DNA of 55,761 bases from Halomonas sp. (GTDB lineage: Bacteria; Pseudomonadota; Gammaproteobacteria; Pseudomonadales; Halomonadaceae). A program made the position numbers and the translations under genes. Below are positions 1 through 8,785 of this stretch, piece by piece. The stretch covers positions 1 through 55,761 of the forward strand of contig NZ_JAFWFN010000028.1 in assembly GCF_017515565.1 (NCBI RefSeq), written 5' to 3'. The notes beneath the pieces were generated by a model. The model was given only the letters and a program-made list of their open reading frames with translations, made no database searches and was not told the origin of the DNA. Within the stretch, counting starts at the first letter, position 1. Each line of letters starts with the position of its first letter.

Positions 1-42
1 AAGTCATGCGTTTAGTCTGCATGGAAGCTCACCTTACAACAA

Positions 43-75
43 ACGAAAGCGCCGCCTACGGGTAGGTAGGCGGCG
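43..75 (-). terminator. Rho-independent terminator of ugpB
   Basis: A perfect 9-bp stem (GCCGCCTAC at 51-59 with GTAGGCGGC at 66-74, six-base loop) lies 16 bases past the ugpB stop codon. On the minus strand it is followed by a T-rich stretch. It separates ugpB from whatever lies to the left of the window. Confidence 0.8.
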
Positions 76-89
76 AAGAGGTTACTAGC

Positions 90-1415
90 TTATTGGTTGG
101 CGGCTTCGAAATCGCGGAGCAGCGCGTTACCGCGTTCGACAACATCGTCAGCAGCCTGCTGCCCATCTTTGCGACCACTCATGACGGCTTCCATCCCCTC
201 GGAGATGATGTCGCGAATCTGCACAAAGTTACCAAAGCGCAGGCCCATGGAGTTTTCTGTGGGCTCGTTGAGGGTCATTTGCTTGATAGAGGTGTCGGCA
301 CCTGGGTTTTCGTCGTAATACCCCTGTTCCTCGCTTAAATCCCAGGCCGCTTGAGTAATCGGCAGATAGCCGGTGCGCTGATGCCAATCGGCTTGCACTT
401 CAGGTTGGGAGAGGTAGTCAAAGAAAGCGGCAACGGCCTCATACTCTTCGTCATCATGGCCCTGCATGGCCCACAGCGTAGCGCCGCCGATGATTGAGTT
501 CTGCGGTGCGCCGTCAATATCATCGTAGTAAGGCAACATGCCAAAACCAACTTCAAAGTCGGCATTAGCGGCAATGTCAGCACGAGAAGCGGAGGAGCCA
601 AAGAACATCGCGCAGTCACTGGCGTAGAACATAGGCAACGCGTCGTCACCAGAACCAGGGCCGCCCCAGCGGTAAAGCCCATCTTCTTGCCAGGCTTTCA
701 AGTTGTCCCAGTGGCGGGCGACGTGTTCGTTATTGAAATTCAGCTCTGTTTCTATGCCGCCAAAGCCATTCTCCAGCGTGCCCAGCGGTAAGTTATGCAT
801 GGCTGAGAAGTTTTCCAGCATGACCCAACTAGGCCAAGAGGAGGTAAAGCCACAGCGCGCGGCGCCTGACGCTTGTATTTGCGCTGAGAACGCTTCCATC
901 TCTTGCCAGGTCTGTGGCGGCTGTTCAGGGTCTAGGCCCGCTTCCTCAAACACGTCGCGGTTGTAATACATGATGGGCGTTGAGGAGTTAAACGGGAAGG
1001 AAAGCATGTTGCCTTCGGTATCGGTGTAGTAGCCGACCACTGCAGGCAGGAAGGCATCATTATCAAACGCCCGGCCGTGATCTTCCATTAATTGGTAAAC
1101 AGGGTAGACCGCGCCTGCGGCATTCATCATGGTGCCGGTGCCGACTTCAAATACTTGTAAAATATGCGGTTGCTCCCCGGCACGGAAAGCGGCAATGGCA
1201 CCGGTCATGGTCTCCGTGTAGTTACCCCGGTAGCTGGGGTTAACACGGTACTCATCCTGAGAGGCGTTGAAGTCTTCCGTAATGCCTTCAAGAATTTCGC
1301 CAAGTTGGCCGCCCATGGCGTGCCACCAGCTAACTTCAGTAGCGGCGTGAGCTGACAGGCTAAGGCCAGCAGTAGCCACACCGACGGCAAGCGCGCGTAG
1401 TTTAAAACGAGACAT
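90..1415 (-). CDS. ugpB: sn-glycerol-3-phosphate ABC transporter, periplasmic binding protein UgpB
   Basis: Periplasmic solute-binding protein that delivers sn-glycerol-3-phosphate and glycerophosphodiesters to the UgpAEC importer, providing phosphate and carbon. The protein follows E. coli UgpB closely throughout, for example GNYTETMTGAIAAFRAGEQP, QVFEVGTGTMM, PFNSSTPIMYYN, DPEQPPQTW, IIGGATLWAMQG and WHQRTGYLPIT. I place the start at 1415 (441 aa). There an AAGGAG lies five bases upstream of ATG, and a clean signal peptide (MSRFKLRALAV...SAHA) begins. A longer frame opening at 1481 has no ribosome site. No other ugp gene is visible; the gene ends in its own terminator. Phased Pho-box-like repeats at 1501-1540 suggest induction under phosphate starvation, as known for E. 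coli ugp. Confidence 0.95.
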   Translation of the reverse strand: MSRFKLRALAVGVATAGLSLSAHAATEVSWWHAMGGQLGEILEGITEDFNASQDEYRVNPSYRGNYTETMTGAIAAFRAGEQPHILQVFEVGTGTMMNAAGAVYPVYQLMEDHGRAFDNDAFLPAVVGYYTDTEGNMLSFPFNSSTPIMYYNRDVFEEAGLDPEQPPQTWQEMEAFSAQIQASGAARCGFTSSWPSWVMLENFSAMHNLPLGTLENGFGGIETELNFNNEHVARHWDNLKAWQEDGLYRWGGPGSGDDALPMFYASDCAMFFGSSASRADIAANADFEVGFGMLPYYDDIDGAPQNSIIGGATLWAMQGHDDEEYEAVAAFFDYLSQPEVQADWHQRTGYLPITQAAWDLSEEQGYYDENPGADTSIKQMTLNEPTENSMGLRFGNFVQIRDIISEGMEAVMSGRKDGQQAADDVVERGNALLRDFEAANQ

Positions 1416-1500
1416 AACAACTCCTTGTAGGCCTGTTTCAAGCAGGCTGTGCAATGCGTTTTTTGGATTCATTGGTTGCACTGAACAGTAAGAAGTGTAG

Positions 1501-1540
1501 ATGACGTTTTAGTGAATGCACGATGAACTTGACGTGACAG
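1501..1540 (-). promoter_or_regulatory. candidate PhoB box upstream of ugpB
   Basis: Read on the minus strand there are four 7-base units at exact 11-base spacing: CTGTCAC (1534-1540), AGTTCAT (1523-1529), CATTCAC (1512-1518) and ACGTCAT (1501-1507). Each carries TCA at the same place. Known Pho boxes are tandem CTGTCAT-like 7-mers separated by 4 bases. The block ends 86 bases before the ugpB start, and ugp is a classic PhoB target. argE reads away from the other side. Confidence 0.65.
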
Positions 1541-1616
1541 TCAAGATGCTGGGTTGAATAGGAAAAGCACCAGGGCGGTGCTAGGGTGAGAGTAATAAGT
1601 TAACCAAGAGAGCCGT

Positions 1617-2786
1617 ATGACAGACGCGACTACGTTACTGGCGAAGCTGGTGTCGTTCGACACGACCTCCAGCGAATCCAACTTGGCCCTGATTGAGTTT
1701 GTTGAGCGCTACTTGGCGGACAACGGTGTTACCTCAGAACGGGTAATGAGCCCCTGTGGGCAAAAAGCCAATCTTATTGCTCGTATAGGGCCACAGGCGC
1801 CAGGCGGTGTAATGCTTTCTGGGCATACCGATGTGGTGCCGGTGGCTGGCCAACCCTGGTCAAGCGACCCCTTTACCCTGCGCGATGGAGAAGACGGTCG
1901 GCTTTACGGCCGTGGCACCTGTGATATGAAGGGCTTTATTGCCTGTGCGTTAGCGATGGTGCCCACGTGGGTAAAGGCATCGCTTAAGCAGCCGATCTAT
2001 TTTGGGTTTTCTTACGATGAGGAGATAGGCTGCGTGGGCGCGCCAAGTCTTATCAAGCGCTTTTATGAGGAGTACTCCACCACCGCCCATGTGATTGTGG
2101 GCGAGCCGACCAGCATGCAGCCAGTGGTGGCGCAAAAGGGCGCTACCAACCTGCGTACCACGGTGATTGGCCGCGAAGCCCACAGCAGCCAAGTTAATCA
2201 GGGTACCTCGGCAATTCATGTGGCCGCGCGACTGGTTACCTTTATTGAAGACACCATGGCGGCGCTAGTGGCAGAGGGGCGGGTCGACGAGGCGTTTAAT
2301 GTGCCCCACTCCAGCCTTCACGTGGGGAAAATAAAGGGCGGCACGGCCATCAATATCATGGCGCGAGAGTGTCAGTTCGAATGGGAAATTCGTCACTTAC
2401 CCACGGATACTTTTGACGAGATCTACACACGTTTTGAGGCCTATTGCGCGCAGCTAATCGCGGAGCTACAGGCGAAAGGCAAGCACGTTGAGGTGACTAC
2501 CGAGCCGCTTAATGTGACGGTGCCAGGGCTTGCTGACCGGGATAATGATCGGGTGTTACGCCTCGCTAAAGATCACTTGCCCGCTGCCTGTTGCCACCAT
2601 GCGGTGGCTTATGCAACAGAAGCAGGGCAGTTCCAGGGGCAGGGCTTGCAGACGATTATTCTAGGACCTGGCAGTATCACCCAGGCACATCAGCCTGATG
2701 AGTACATTGAGTTAACCCAGCTAAACGCGTGCTCCGCGTTTATGCAGCGCTTAGGCGAGGCGTTAGAAACGCCGTTTTCAGGATGA
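1617..2786 (+). CDS. argE: acetylornithine deacetylase ArgE
   Basis: Cytoplasmic M20-family metallopeptidase that hydrolyses N2-acetyl-L-ornithine to ornithine and acetate in arginine biosynthesis. The 389-aa protein has the usual family length. Metal-site motifs are seen in order: SGHTDVVPV (His ligand and the catalytic Asp two residues on), GRGTCDMKGF (bridging Asp), YDEEIGC (general-base Glu and ligand Glu), a VGEPT ligand motif, and a C-terminal GPGSITQAHQPDE carrying the last His. The start ATG follows an AGAGAG-like ribosome site. Monocistronic: a terminator follows and ugpB is divergent. A related M20 deacylase such as succinyl-diaminopimelate desuccinylase is possible, but the residues around the active site fit ArgE better. 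Confidence 0.92.
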   Translation: MTDATTLLAKLVSFDTTSSESNLALIEFVERYLADNGVTSERVMSPCGQKANLIARIGPQAPGGVMLSGHTDVVPVAGQPWSSDPFTLRDGEDGRLYGRGTCDMKGFIACALAMVPTWVKASLKQPIYFGFSYDEEIGCVGAPSLIKRFYEEYSTTAHVIVGEPTSMQPVVAQKGATNLRTTVIGREAHSSQVNQGTSAIHVAARLVTFIEDTMAALVAEGRVDEAFNVPHSSLHVGKIKGGTAINIMARECQFEWEIRHLPTDTFDEIYTRFEAYCAQLIAELQAKGKHVEVTTEPLNVTVPGLADRDNDRVLRLAKDHLPAACCHHAVAYATEAGQFQGQGLQTIILGPGSITQAHQPDEYIELTQLNACSAFMQRLGEALETPFSG

Positions 2787-2810
2787 GGGCTAGGTGAAAA
2801 ACGTCCAATA

Positions 2811-2864
2811 AAAAACACCCGCCAACTATTAACAAATGCTGTTAACAACGGGCGGGTGCTTTTC
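2811..2864. terminator. bidirectional terminator between argE and the 2885-3196 gene
   Basis: An 8-bp stem CACCCGCC (2816-2823) / GGCGGGTG (2851-2858) is flanked by an A-run on the left and TTTT on the right. It can terminate both argE and the convergent small gene. An inner GTTAAC-type pairing extends the hairpin. Confidence 0.8.
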
Positions 2865-2884
2865 TAAGACATTACTCTACTGCG

Positions 2885-3196
2885 TTAAAGCTGAGGTTGC
2901 TCTTCGTAAAGCTCTGCTTTTACGTGGCGCATCACATCTTCACAGGCCTGTTGGCGGGCCAGCTGGGTTAGCAGCCGCTGGGTCACTTCAAACCCTTTCC
3001 CTAAACAGGTATCAACTTCGTCTTGGCTAACGTGTGGAGAGACGTTGCAGTCGATCTTCACTGTGCGTCCGCCGCCTTCAAGACGGTCGGCAAACGCTCT
3101 TAGCCGCCACGCGATTCGCTCTTTCCAGTTTGCTGATTCTACCGCGCCTTCGTTTACGCTAAACGTGCACTGCCATTCCGGTTTATAAACCTTCAT
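2885..3196 (-). CDS. conserved hypothetical protein (103 aa)
   Basis: Not recognised. The 103-residue soluble protein has no signal peptide or membrane segment. It starts MKVYKPEWQCTF, has an Arg-rich helix-like central part (WKERIAWRLRAFADRLEGGG) and two cysteines in its second half. Coding is supported by a strong ribosome site (GGAGG seven bases before ATG), a dedicated terminator and codon use like its neighbours. It stands alone, divergent from the ychJ-like gene. No function proposed. Confidence 0.7.
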   Translation of the reverse strand: MKVYKPEWQCTFSVNEGAVESANWKERIAWRLRAFADRLEGGGRTVKIDCNVSPHVSQDEVDTCLGKGFEVTQRLLTQLARQQACEDVMRHVKAELYEEQPQL

Positions 3197-3374
3197 AGGA
3201 GAACCTCCACTGCGTTTGGAAAGAATGATTGGCCGTGTTGCGTACTCCGTCTGTCTAGTGATGTTGCTTTGTTACTATACCCACTCTAGGGCGGCACCGA
3301 TACACCTACACTTAGGTGATATCAAAACAAATTATCCACTGCGCCCATACTCTGTACACGCTAGAGCCACCGTT

Positions 3375-3836
3375 ATGACTCAATTAACCGCCGATAGTTG
3401 CCCTTGTGGCAGTAATACTCAGTTACAAGGGTGTTGCCAGCCCTATCTTCAAGGTGCTGACGCGCCCACGCCAGAAGCGCTTATGCGTTCACGTTACACA
3501 GCCTTTGCGTTGAATAAACCGGATTATCTATTAAACACCTGGTACGCCACCACGCGGCCAGCACACTTGCCGCCAGACCCGGATACCCAGTGGAAGTCGC
3601 TGGTTATTGTGGCTGCGCCCCCGCCGAGTAACAGCACGGGCAGCGTGCATTTTCGGGCCTATTTTCGTGAGCCAGGCGGTTGGCATGTGCTAGAGGAGAT
3701 CTCGCGTTTTCGCTTTAAAGAGGGGCGCTGGTGGTATGTAGATGGCGATCCTAGGGTTGAGCGGCTAAAGCCTCGTCGAAATGAGCGGTGCTTATGTGGT
3801 AGCAAGCGTAAATTAAAGGTATGTTGCGGTGAGTAG
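3375..3836 (+). CDS. ychJ: YchJ-family SEC-C domain protein
   Basis: Small UPF0225/YchJ-type protein with zinc-binding Cys clusters at both ends: CPCGSNTQLQGCC near residue 7 and CLCGSKRKLKVCCG at the C-terminus, the SEC-C signature. The family motif LMRSRYTAFAL is present. I choose the ATG at 3375 (153 aa), which matches the 152-aa E. coli YchJ and starts just before the first CPCGS. The frame stays open back to 3216, but that extension resembles nothing in the family. The biochemical role is unknown; SEC-C motifs mediate protein contacts in SecA. It lies 32 bases before the Bug-family gene. Confidence 0.88.
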   Translation: MTQLTADSCPCGSNTQLQGCCQPYLQGADAPTPEALMRSRYTAFALNKPDYLLNTWYATTRPAHLPPDPDTQWKSLVIVAAPPPSNSTGSVHFRAYFREPGGWHVLEEISRFRFKEGRWWYVDGDPRVERLKPRRNERCLCGSKRKLKVCCGE

Positions 3837-3868
3837 CTAACGCTAAGCAGGATGAGGCATTCCAAGCA

Positions 3869-4954
3869 ATGAGCCAGCAGCGAGCACTATCCGTCCATCA
3901 ACCATTATCTGTGTGCCAACACTGGGTAGGGTATTTCTACTGGCGTTGGTTAACGCTGTTACATGGGTTTGGCGTGATCGGATTTGGCGTGACCGGGTTC
4001 GCCGTGATTTGTTCAGGGGTGATGGGGCTAAGTGTAAGCGCGCCATTACTAGCCGATGAGCCTTATCCCTCTGCTGGGGTTACCTTAGTTGTGCCCTATG
4101 GCGAGGGTGGAGCAACGGATGTGCTTTTTCGCGCTGTAGCCGCTCAGGCCCAAGAGTACCTTGAGGCCCCCATCACCACCGTTAACATGCCAGGGGGTGG
4201 CGCTATTTTGGGTTCTCAGTTCGTCAAGGGAAGCGCCCCCGATGGCTACACGTTATTAGGTAGCCACCAAACCATAGACCTTTCCTACCTCGCGGGAGTA
4301 ACAGGGTACTCGCACCAAGCGTTTGCGCCTGTGGCACTACTCACTCGAACGGTGAACATCCCCGCTACCCGTGCCGGGCAGCCTGTGACGGGCGCCAGCG
4401 ATATTAAAACCTTGGTTAACCAGGAGCCCAAGCCGTTGCTGTTTGGCGTTATACCTAACTCAACAGACCACTTTTTTTGGCTGCACTTTTTTGCCGAGGA
4501 AGGTATCTCAGCAGCGGATGTCCAGTTTGTGCACTATCCAGACACCAGCGCCCAAGTCGAGGCATTGTTGGGCGGGGAGCTGGATTTTGCCATGCTCAAT
4601 CTTCCTTCTGCGGGCACGCTGTTTAGCGCTGGCGCATTAGTGCCCCTTGGCGTTGCTAGCGAAAGCCGCCTAGCTGCTTTGCCTCATGTGCCCACGCTGC
4701 ACGAGCAGGGAATTGCTTTGGTAAACACCACTGACCGTGGATTGTTCGCCCCGCTTAATACGCCGCCAGAACGGTTGGCGGTACTGGCTAAGGTATTTGA
4801 GCAAGCGTTGGTAGAACCTGCGCTGATTCAAACGCTAGAGAAAGAGCATGGCTCTTTCGTTGATTTTAAAGCGTTAGATGCCTACGTTCGTTACTTAGAA
4901 GAGCAGTATCAGCTACTGCAAACTCTTGCCGGCGCAATAAAGTTTGAGCGCTAG
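3869..4954 (+). CDS. orphan Bug/TctC-family periplasmic substrate-binding protein
   Basis: Tripartite tricarboxylate transporter receptor (Bug/TctC) family. After a long hydrophobic leader the mature part begins near DEPYPSAGVTLVVPYGEGGATD. It shows the family landmarks: the VVPYGEGG loop, NMPGGGAILGS, SAPDGYTLL, a domain-2 region QVEALLGGELDF, and a C-terminal LNTPPERLAVLAK. The leader is unusually long and holds a GFGVxGFxV near-repeat, so the true start may be downstream of 3869. No TctA or TctB membrane genes are nearby. It is followed after 27 bases by a membrane GGDEF-EAL sensor. Some Bug proteins act as co-sensors for membrane sensors, and I infer that role here. Confidence 0.85.
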   Translation: MSQQRALSVHQPLSVCQHWVGYFYWRWLTLLHGFGVIGFGVTGFAVICSGVMGLSVSAPLLADEPYPSAGVTLVVPYGEGGATDVLFRAVAAQAQEYLEAPITTVNMPGGGAILGSQFVKGSAPDGYTLLGSHQTIDLSYLAGVTGYSHQAFAPVALLTRTVNIPATRAGQPVTGASDIKTLVNQEPKPLLFGVIPNSTDHFFWLHFFAEEGISAADVQFVHYPDTSAQVEALLGGELDFAMLNLPSAGTLFSAGALVPLGVASESRLAALPHVPTLHEQGIALVNTTDRGLFAPLNTPPERLAVLAKVFEQALVEPALIQTLEKEHGSFVDFKALDAYVRYLEEQYQLLQTLAGAIKFER

Positions 4955-4981
4955 CCGCGTGTAAATAATGCAGAGGAGCTA

Positions 4982-7900
4982 GTGCGTTTCATGCCATTAA
5001 ATACGCGAGACTTAGCAGCACAAACGCTGTTGTTAATGGCGACGACGACGCTACTGTTGATGGGTAGTGCAGGGTTGCTAGGGTGGATGACGGTTCCTGG
5101 TATCCTATCTGGACCGATGTTGGTGCCCGACGCCTCGGCTATTACCGTACTCATTGGTAGTGCCCTTTTCGCTACGCTCTTTCACTGTCACAAAGTAAGG
5201 GTTGTTAGCGCTGCGCTGTTAACCATGCTGCTGCTTTATACCCTGCTGCACAACCAGCTTGAAGGATATGTGGGCGCTTCCCTACTCACGGGGGGGCAGC
5301 GCATTACATCGTTATCTGCCGCAGTGCTCCTGCTGATTAATCTCTGCTTTTGGTTAGACATTGCCCGTCCTCGTAGCCGTGTTGTTTGGCGCACGGTGGG
5401 GCTGGGCTTATGGCTGTTTGGTGGTGTTGTCATCGTGTTGATGTGGCAAGCAAGCGCTGCCTATCGTCCGCTTTTTAGCTCGTCACCTATTGCGACGCTA
5501 GTGTTTGTTTTTCTGTCAGGCACTGCGCTGTTAGTAGCGGGCTGGCGTGAGCGCACTGAACGCTTAAACCCGGGTAAACAAACGGTTGCAGTGGCGCTTG
5601 GGGGCGTGGTGATCAGCTGTTTAACATGGTTGTTTTTAAGTATGGGTCAGCGCAACGATATCACGCAGCAGGCGGGATACTTGCTAGATAGTGTTCAACT
5701 CAATGCTGAGCAGGTTATGACCGCGCAGCTGCAGCTAATGCAGCGCATGGCCAACCGTTTGGATGTACTGCCTGCTGACCAAGGGTTGGCATTACATGAG
5801 AGTGATACGCAGCGCTATTTTCGTGATACGGCAAGCTTACAGGCAATTATTTTAGTCAATGCCCAGGGGGATGCTATTTGGTCACAAGGGCGTCGCGACG
5901 GCAGCGACGCCTGGTTACTTGAGCAGCTTGGCCAGCCCGTGGTTCAGGAGTGGTTGAGCATCCCCTTTAACCGCCCCCGCTTGTTTCAACCCGACGAGGC
6001 TCAGCGCAGCTTAGTTATCATGGCGATCCCTGTCGCTAGCCGTGAACAGCAACTGCTAGCATCCTTTGATTTACGCACGCTATTAAGCAATGAGCTGCGG
6101 CTCGGCCTGGGGCCTTTCCAAGTAGGGATTAACCGCGGTACTGAGACGCTGATGGTGCTTCATCCCGCTGGTTTTAGCGCTAACGAGACCATGGCCCCGG
6201 CACAGGCACTGGCAGCACGCCATATCGGGCTACCCGGTGGGATAAATGTAACGCTCTATGCTTATCCTGGCGCGCACCATAATTGGCACATGATTGGTGT
6301 CATGCCGGTAGGGGTTGCCCTAGGCGGGTTATTGCTTGGCTGGTTACTGGCGTTTAGCGTGGGGGTAGTGATTGTTAGCACTGGTCGAACCAAAGAGCTC
6401 TCGGTGGCGCGGGAGTCGTTAGAGCAGAGTGAACAGCACTACCGCTCCTTGTTTATACACCACCCAGATGCAGTGTTTTCGTTAAATGGTGAGGGGAAAT
6501 TTGTTACGGCGAATGAGAGCTGTGGCGTTATTACGGGCTACACCAACACTGAAATTATGGGTCAGCACTTTACGCAATTCATTAATGCCGATGATTTTGC
6601 GCGTGTGGGGGAGTACTTTCAGCATGTCGTGGTAGGCAATAGTGCCCGCTTTGAACTCACCATTCAGGACCGTTATGGGCGAACTCATCTGCTGGATCTG
6701 GTTGCCTTGCCTATTAGTATTAATGGCAATTTTGTCGGCGTACATTGCCTAGCCCAAGACGTTACCTTAAGCCGTGAACAGCAAACCCGCTTGCGCACCC
6801 TGGAGCGTAGCGTTGAGGCGAGCGTGAACGGGGTGCTCATTGCCGATGCCAGCTTGCCTGATACACCGATTGTGTATGCCAATAAGGCATTTACGGCGAT
6901 GACCGGCTACTCCCAGGAAGACGTTATTGGGCACAACTGCCGCTTTTTGCAGGGGCCGGATAGCGACCCTGAGGTTGTTGCACAGCTAAGGCGCGGTATC
7001 CAAGAGCAGCGCGAAGTCCACGTTACGATATGCAACTATCGGCAGGACGGCACCCCGTTTTGGAATGATTTATATATAGCGCCTGTGCGAGATCAAGAAG
7101 GGCAGGTAACGCACTTCGTTGGCATTCAGCACGATATTTCCCAGCAGAAAGCCTCCGAAGCGCGGTTGGCCTATTACGCTAATCATGACGACCTCACGCG
7201 GCTACCAAACCGTATGCTGTTTGAGAAAACACTATGTACTCAGTTTGCGCTAGCCAAGACTCATGAGCAGCGTATTGCCGTGCTGTTTGTTGATTTGGAT
7301 GATTTCAAACCGATTAACGACAGCCTGGGCCATGCGGTTGGCGATCGGGTGCTGTTTGAAGTGGCACAGCGCTTACGCGATGCGCTACGCCAAGAAGATA
7401 CCGTAGCACGCTTGGGCGGCGATGAATTTGTACTGCTGCTGACAAATACGCCCCACGAAGCCCAAGTAGAAGAAGTGGTTGAGCGTTTATTGCCCGCTTT
7501 GGCAAAGCCCTACTGCATCGATGGGCGCGAGCTTCATTTAAGTGCCAGCGTGGGCATCGCCATGAGCCAACCAGACACGCCTCAACCGCAAACGCTGATT
7601 CAGCAAGCCGATATCGCTATGTACCGGGCCAAGCAGCAGGGACGCAATGCCTACGCCTGGTTTCACCACAATGGCAACGATATCGCCAGCGAACGGGTCA
7701 CGCTGCGCAATGACCTGCAAGAAGCTATTGAACGCCAAGCGTTTGAACTCTATTACCAACCCATCTTTAGCCGCGATGGTCAGATAGCCAGTGTCGAGGC
7801 CTTACTGCGCTGGCCTCACCCTACCCAGGGCTATATCTCCCCCGATCGATTCATCCCGCTGGCAGAAGCGACAGGGCAAATTATGCCGATTAGCGAGTGG

Positions 7901-8479
7901 GTGCTTAACCGTGCCTGCACGGATATGCAGCAGTTAAACGACAAAGGACTAGGAGCAAAATGCGTAGCTGTTAATTTGTCTCCCCTGCAGTTTCATCGCG
8001 CTAGTTTTCTGGAAACACTGAGCGCAACGCTAATGAATACGGGGATGCCGCCAGCACAGCTAACGCTAGAACTGACAGAAGGCATTCTGATGGATAACAC
8101 GGCCAATGCTATTGATATTCTGCACTCTGTGCGCAGTATGGGGATTAAAGTCTCAATTGATGACTTTGGTACCGGCTTTTCAAGCTTGAGCTACTTAAAG
8201 CATTTGCCGATTAGTACCGTTAAAATTGATCGCAGTTTTATTAATGAGTTAACCCATAGCGATGATGATGCCGCTATCGTGCAAGGGATTCTTTCCATGG
8301 CTCACCACCTGGGGTTAAAAGTGGTGGCCGAAGGCGTCGAAACCAATGAGCAGCATCAACGGCTACTCACTTACCAGTGCGATTTTTTCCAGGGTTTTGG
8401 TTTGGCGAGGCCGATGCCGCTATCGGAGCTGGAGCAATTAATGACTGCTCAGGCACTTTCTTCATCTCTCATGCCTTAG
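4982..8479 (+). CDS. membrane LOV-domain GGDEF-EAL cyclic-di-GMP protein
   Basis: A 1165-aa bifunctional c-di-GMP enzyme candidate. Order: about seven N-terminal membrane helices (residues ~10-225), a periplasmic-type region (~230-430), another helix (~440-465), PAS (~475-600), LOV (~605-720), GGDEF (~735-890) and EAL (~905-1155). The LOV domain has the flavin-adduct motif NCRFLQ with Cys653 plus NYRQDGTPFWND and GIQHDIS, so blue-light sensing is plausible. GGDEF (812-816) is intact with an RxxD inhibitory site (RQED, 803-806). EAL (939-941), TEG, DDFGTG and AEGVET motifs are intact. The start is either GTG 4982 (GAGGAG three bases away) or ATG 4991. Net activity cannot be read from sequence. 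Confidence 0.93.
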   Translation: MRFMPLNTRDLAAQTLLLMATTTLLLMGSAGLLGWMTVPGILSGPMLVPDASAITVLIGSALFATLFHCHKVRVVSAALLTMLLLYTLLHNQLEGYVGASLLTGGQRITSLSAAVLLLINLCFWLDIARPRSRVVWRTVGLGLWLFGGVVIVLMWQASAAYRPLFSSSPIATLVFVFLSGTALLVAGWRERTERLNPGKQTVAVALGGVVISCLTWLFLSMGQRNDITQQAGYLLDSVQLNAEQVMTAQLQLMQRMANRLDVLPADQGLALHESDTQRYFRDTASLQAIILVNAQGDAIWSQGRRDGSDAWLLEQLGQPVVQEWLSIPFNRPRLFQPDEAQRSLVIMAIPVASREQQLLASFDLRTLLSNELRLGLGPFQVGINRGTETLMVLHPAGFSANETMAPAQALAARHIGLPGGINVTLYAYPGAHHNWHMIGVMPVGVALGGLLLGWLLAFSVGVVIVSTGRTKELSVARESLEQSEQHYRSLFIHHPDAVFSLNGEGKFVTANESCGVITGYTNTEIMGQHFTQFINADDFARVGEYFQHVVVGNSARFELTIQDRYGRTHLLDLVALPISINGNFVGVHCLAQDVTLSREQQTRLRTLERSVEASVNGVLIADASLPDTPIVYANKAFTAMTGYSQEDVIGHNCRFLQGPDSDPEVVAQLRRGIQEQREVHVTICNYRQDGTPFWNDLYIAPVRDQEGQVTHFVGIQHDISQQKASEARLAYYANHDDLTRLPNRMLFEKTLCTQFALAKTHEQRIAVLFVDLDDFKPINDSLGHAVGDRVLFEVAQRLRDALRQEDTVARLGGDEFVLLLTNTPHEAQVEEVVERLLPALAKPYCIDGRELHLSASVGIAMSQPDTPQPQTLIQQADIAMYRAKQQGRNAYAWFHHNGNDIASERVTLRNDLQEAIERQAFELYYQPIFSRDGQIASVEALLRWPHPTQGYISPDRFIPLAEATGQIMPISEWVLNRACTDMQQLNDKGLGAKCVAVNLSPLQFHRASFLETLSATLMNTGMPPAQLTLELTEGILMDNTANAIDILHSVRSMGIKVSIDDFGTGFSSLSYLKHLPISTVKIDRSFINELTHSDDDAAIVQGILSMAHHLGLKVVAEGVETNEQHQRLLTYQCDFFQGFGLARPMPLSELEQLMTAQALSSSLMP

Positions 8480-8488
8480 CGAGGCGAT

Positions 8489-8773
8489 ATGGTATCGGCG
8501 GCACACTCAGCGGCAGCGGCCCAGTGGTATCTCTATTTGCTGGAGTGCCAGCGCGGCACCTATGCAGGGATTACCAATAATCTTGCCAAGCGTTACCACG
8601 CCCACTGCAGTGGAAAAGGTGCACGCTACACCCGGGCTAACCCGCCGATAGCCCTGCTAGGCGCGCAGCCCTTTGCTGACCGTGCCGCCGCCAGCCGGGC
8701 GGAGTACCAATTGAAACAGCAATCGCCTTCTCAAAAACGCCAATGGGCTGCCCGCTGGCCTTACTCCCTATGA
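8489..8773 (+). CDS. GIY-YIG nuclease-superfamily protein (YhbQ/UPF0213 type)
   Basis: A 94-aa single-domain GIY-YIG protein of the small YhbQ-like class. Motifs are WYLYLLEC followed by GTYAGITNNLAKRYHAH (the catalytic Tyr/Arg region), then GARYT and a final EYQLKQQSPSQKRQW helix containing the conserved Glu. E. coli YhbQ of this size has been reported to have DNase activity; activity here is inferred. ATG follows GAGGCGAT. It begins nine bases after the GGDEF-EAL gene, and its stop codon lies directly at the ribosome site of the deacetylase gene, so the three may be co-transcribed. Confidence 0.88.
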   Translation: MVSAAHSAAAAQWYLYLLECQRGTYAGITNNLAKRYHAHCSGKGARYTRANPPIALLGAQPFADRAAASRAEYQLKQQSPSQKRQWAARWPYSL

Positions 8774-8785
8774 ATGAGGAACCGC

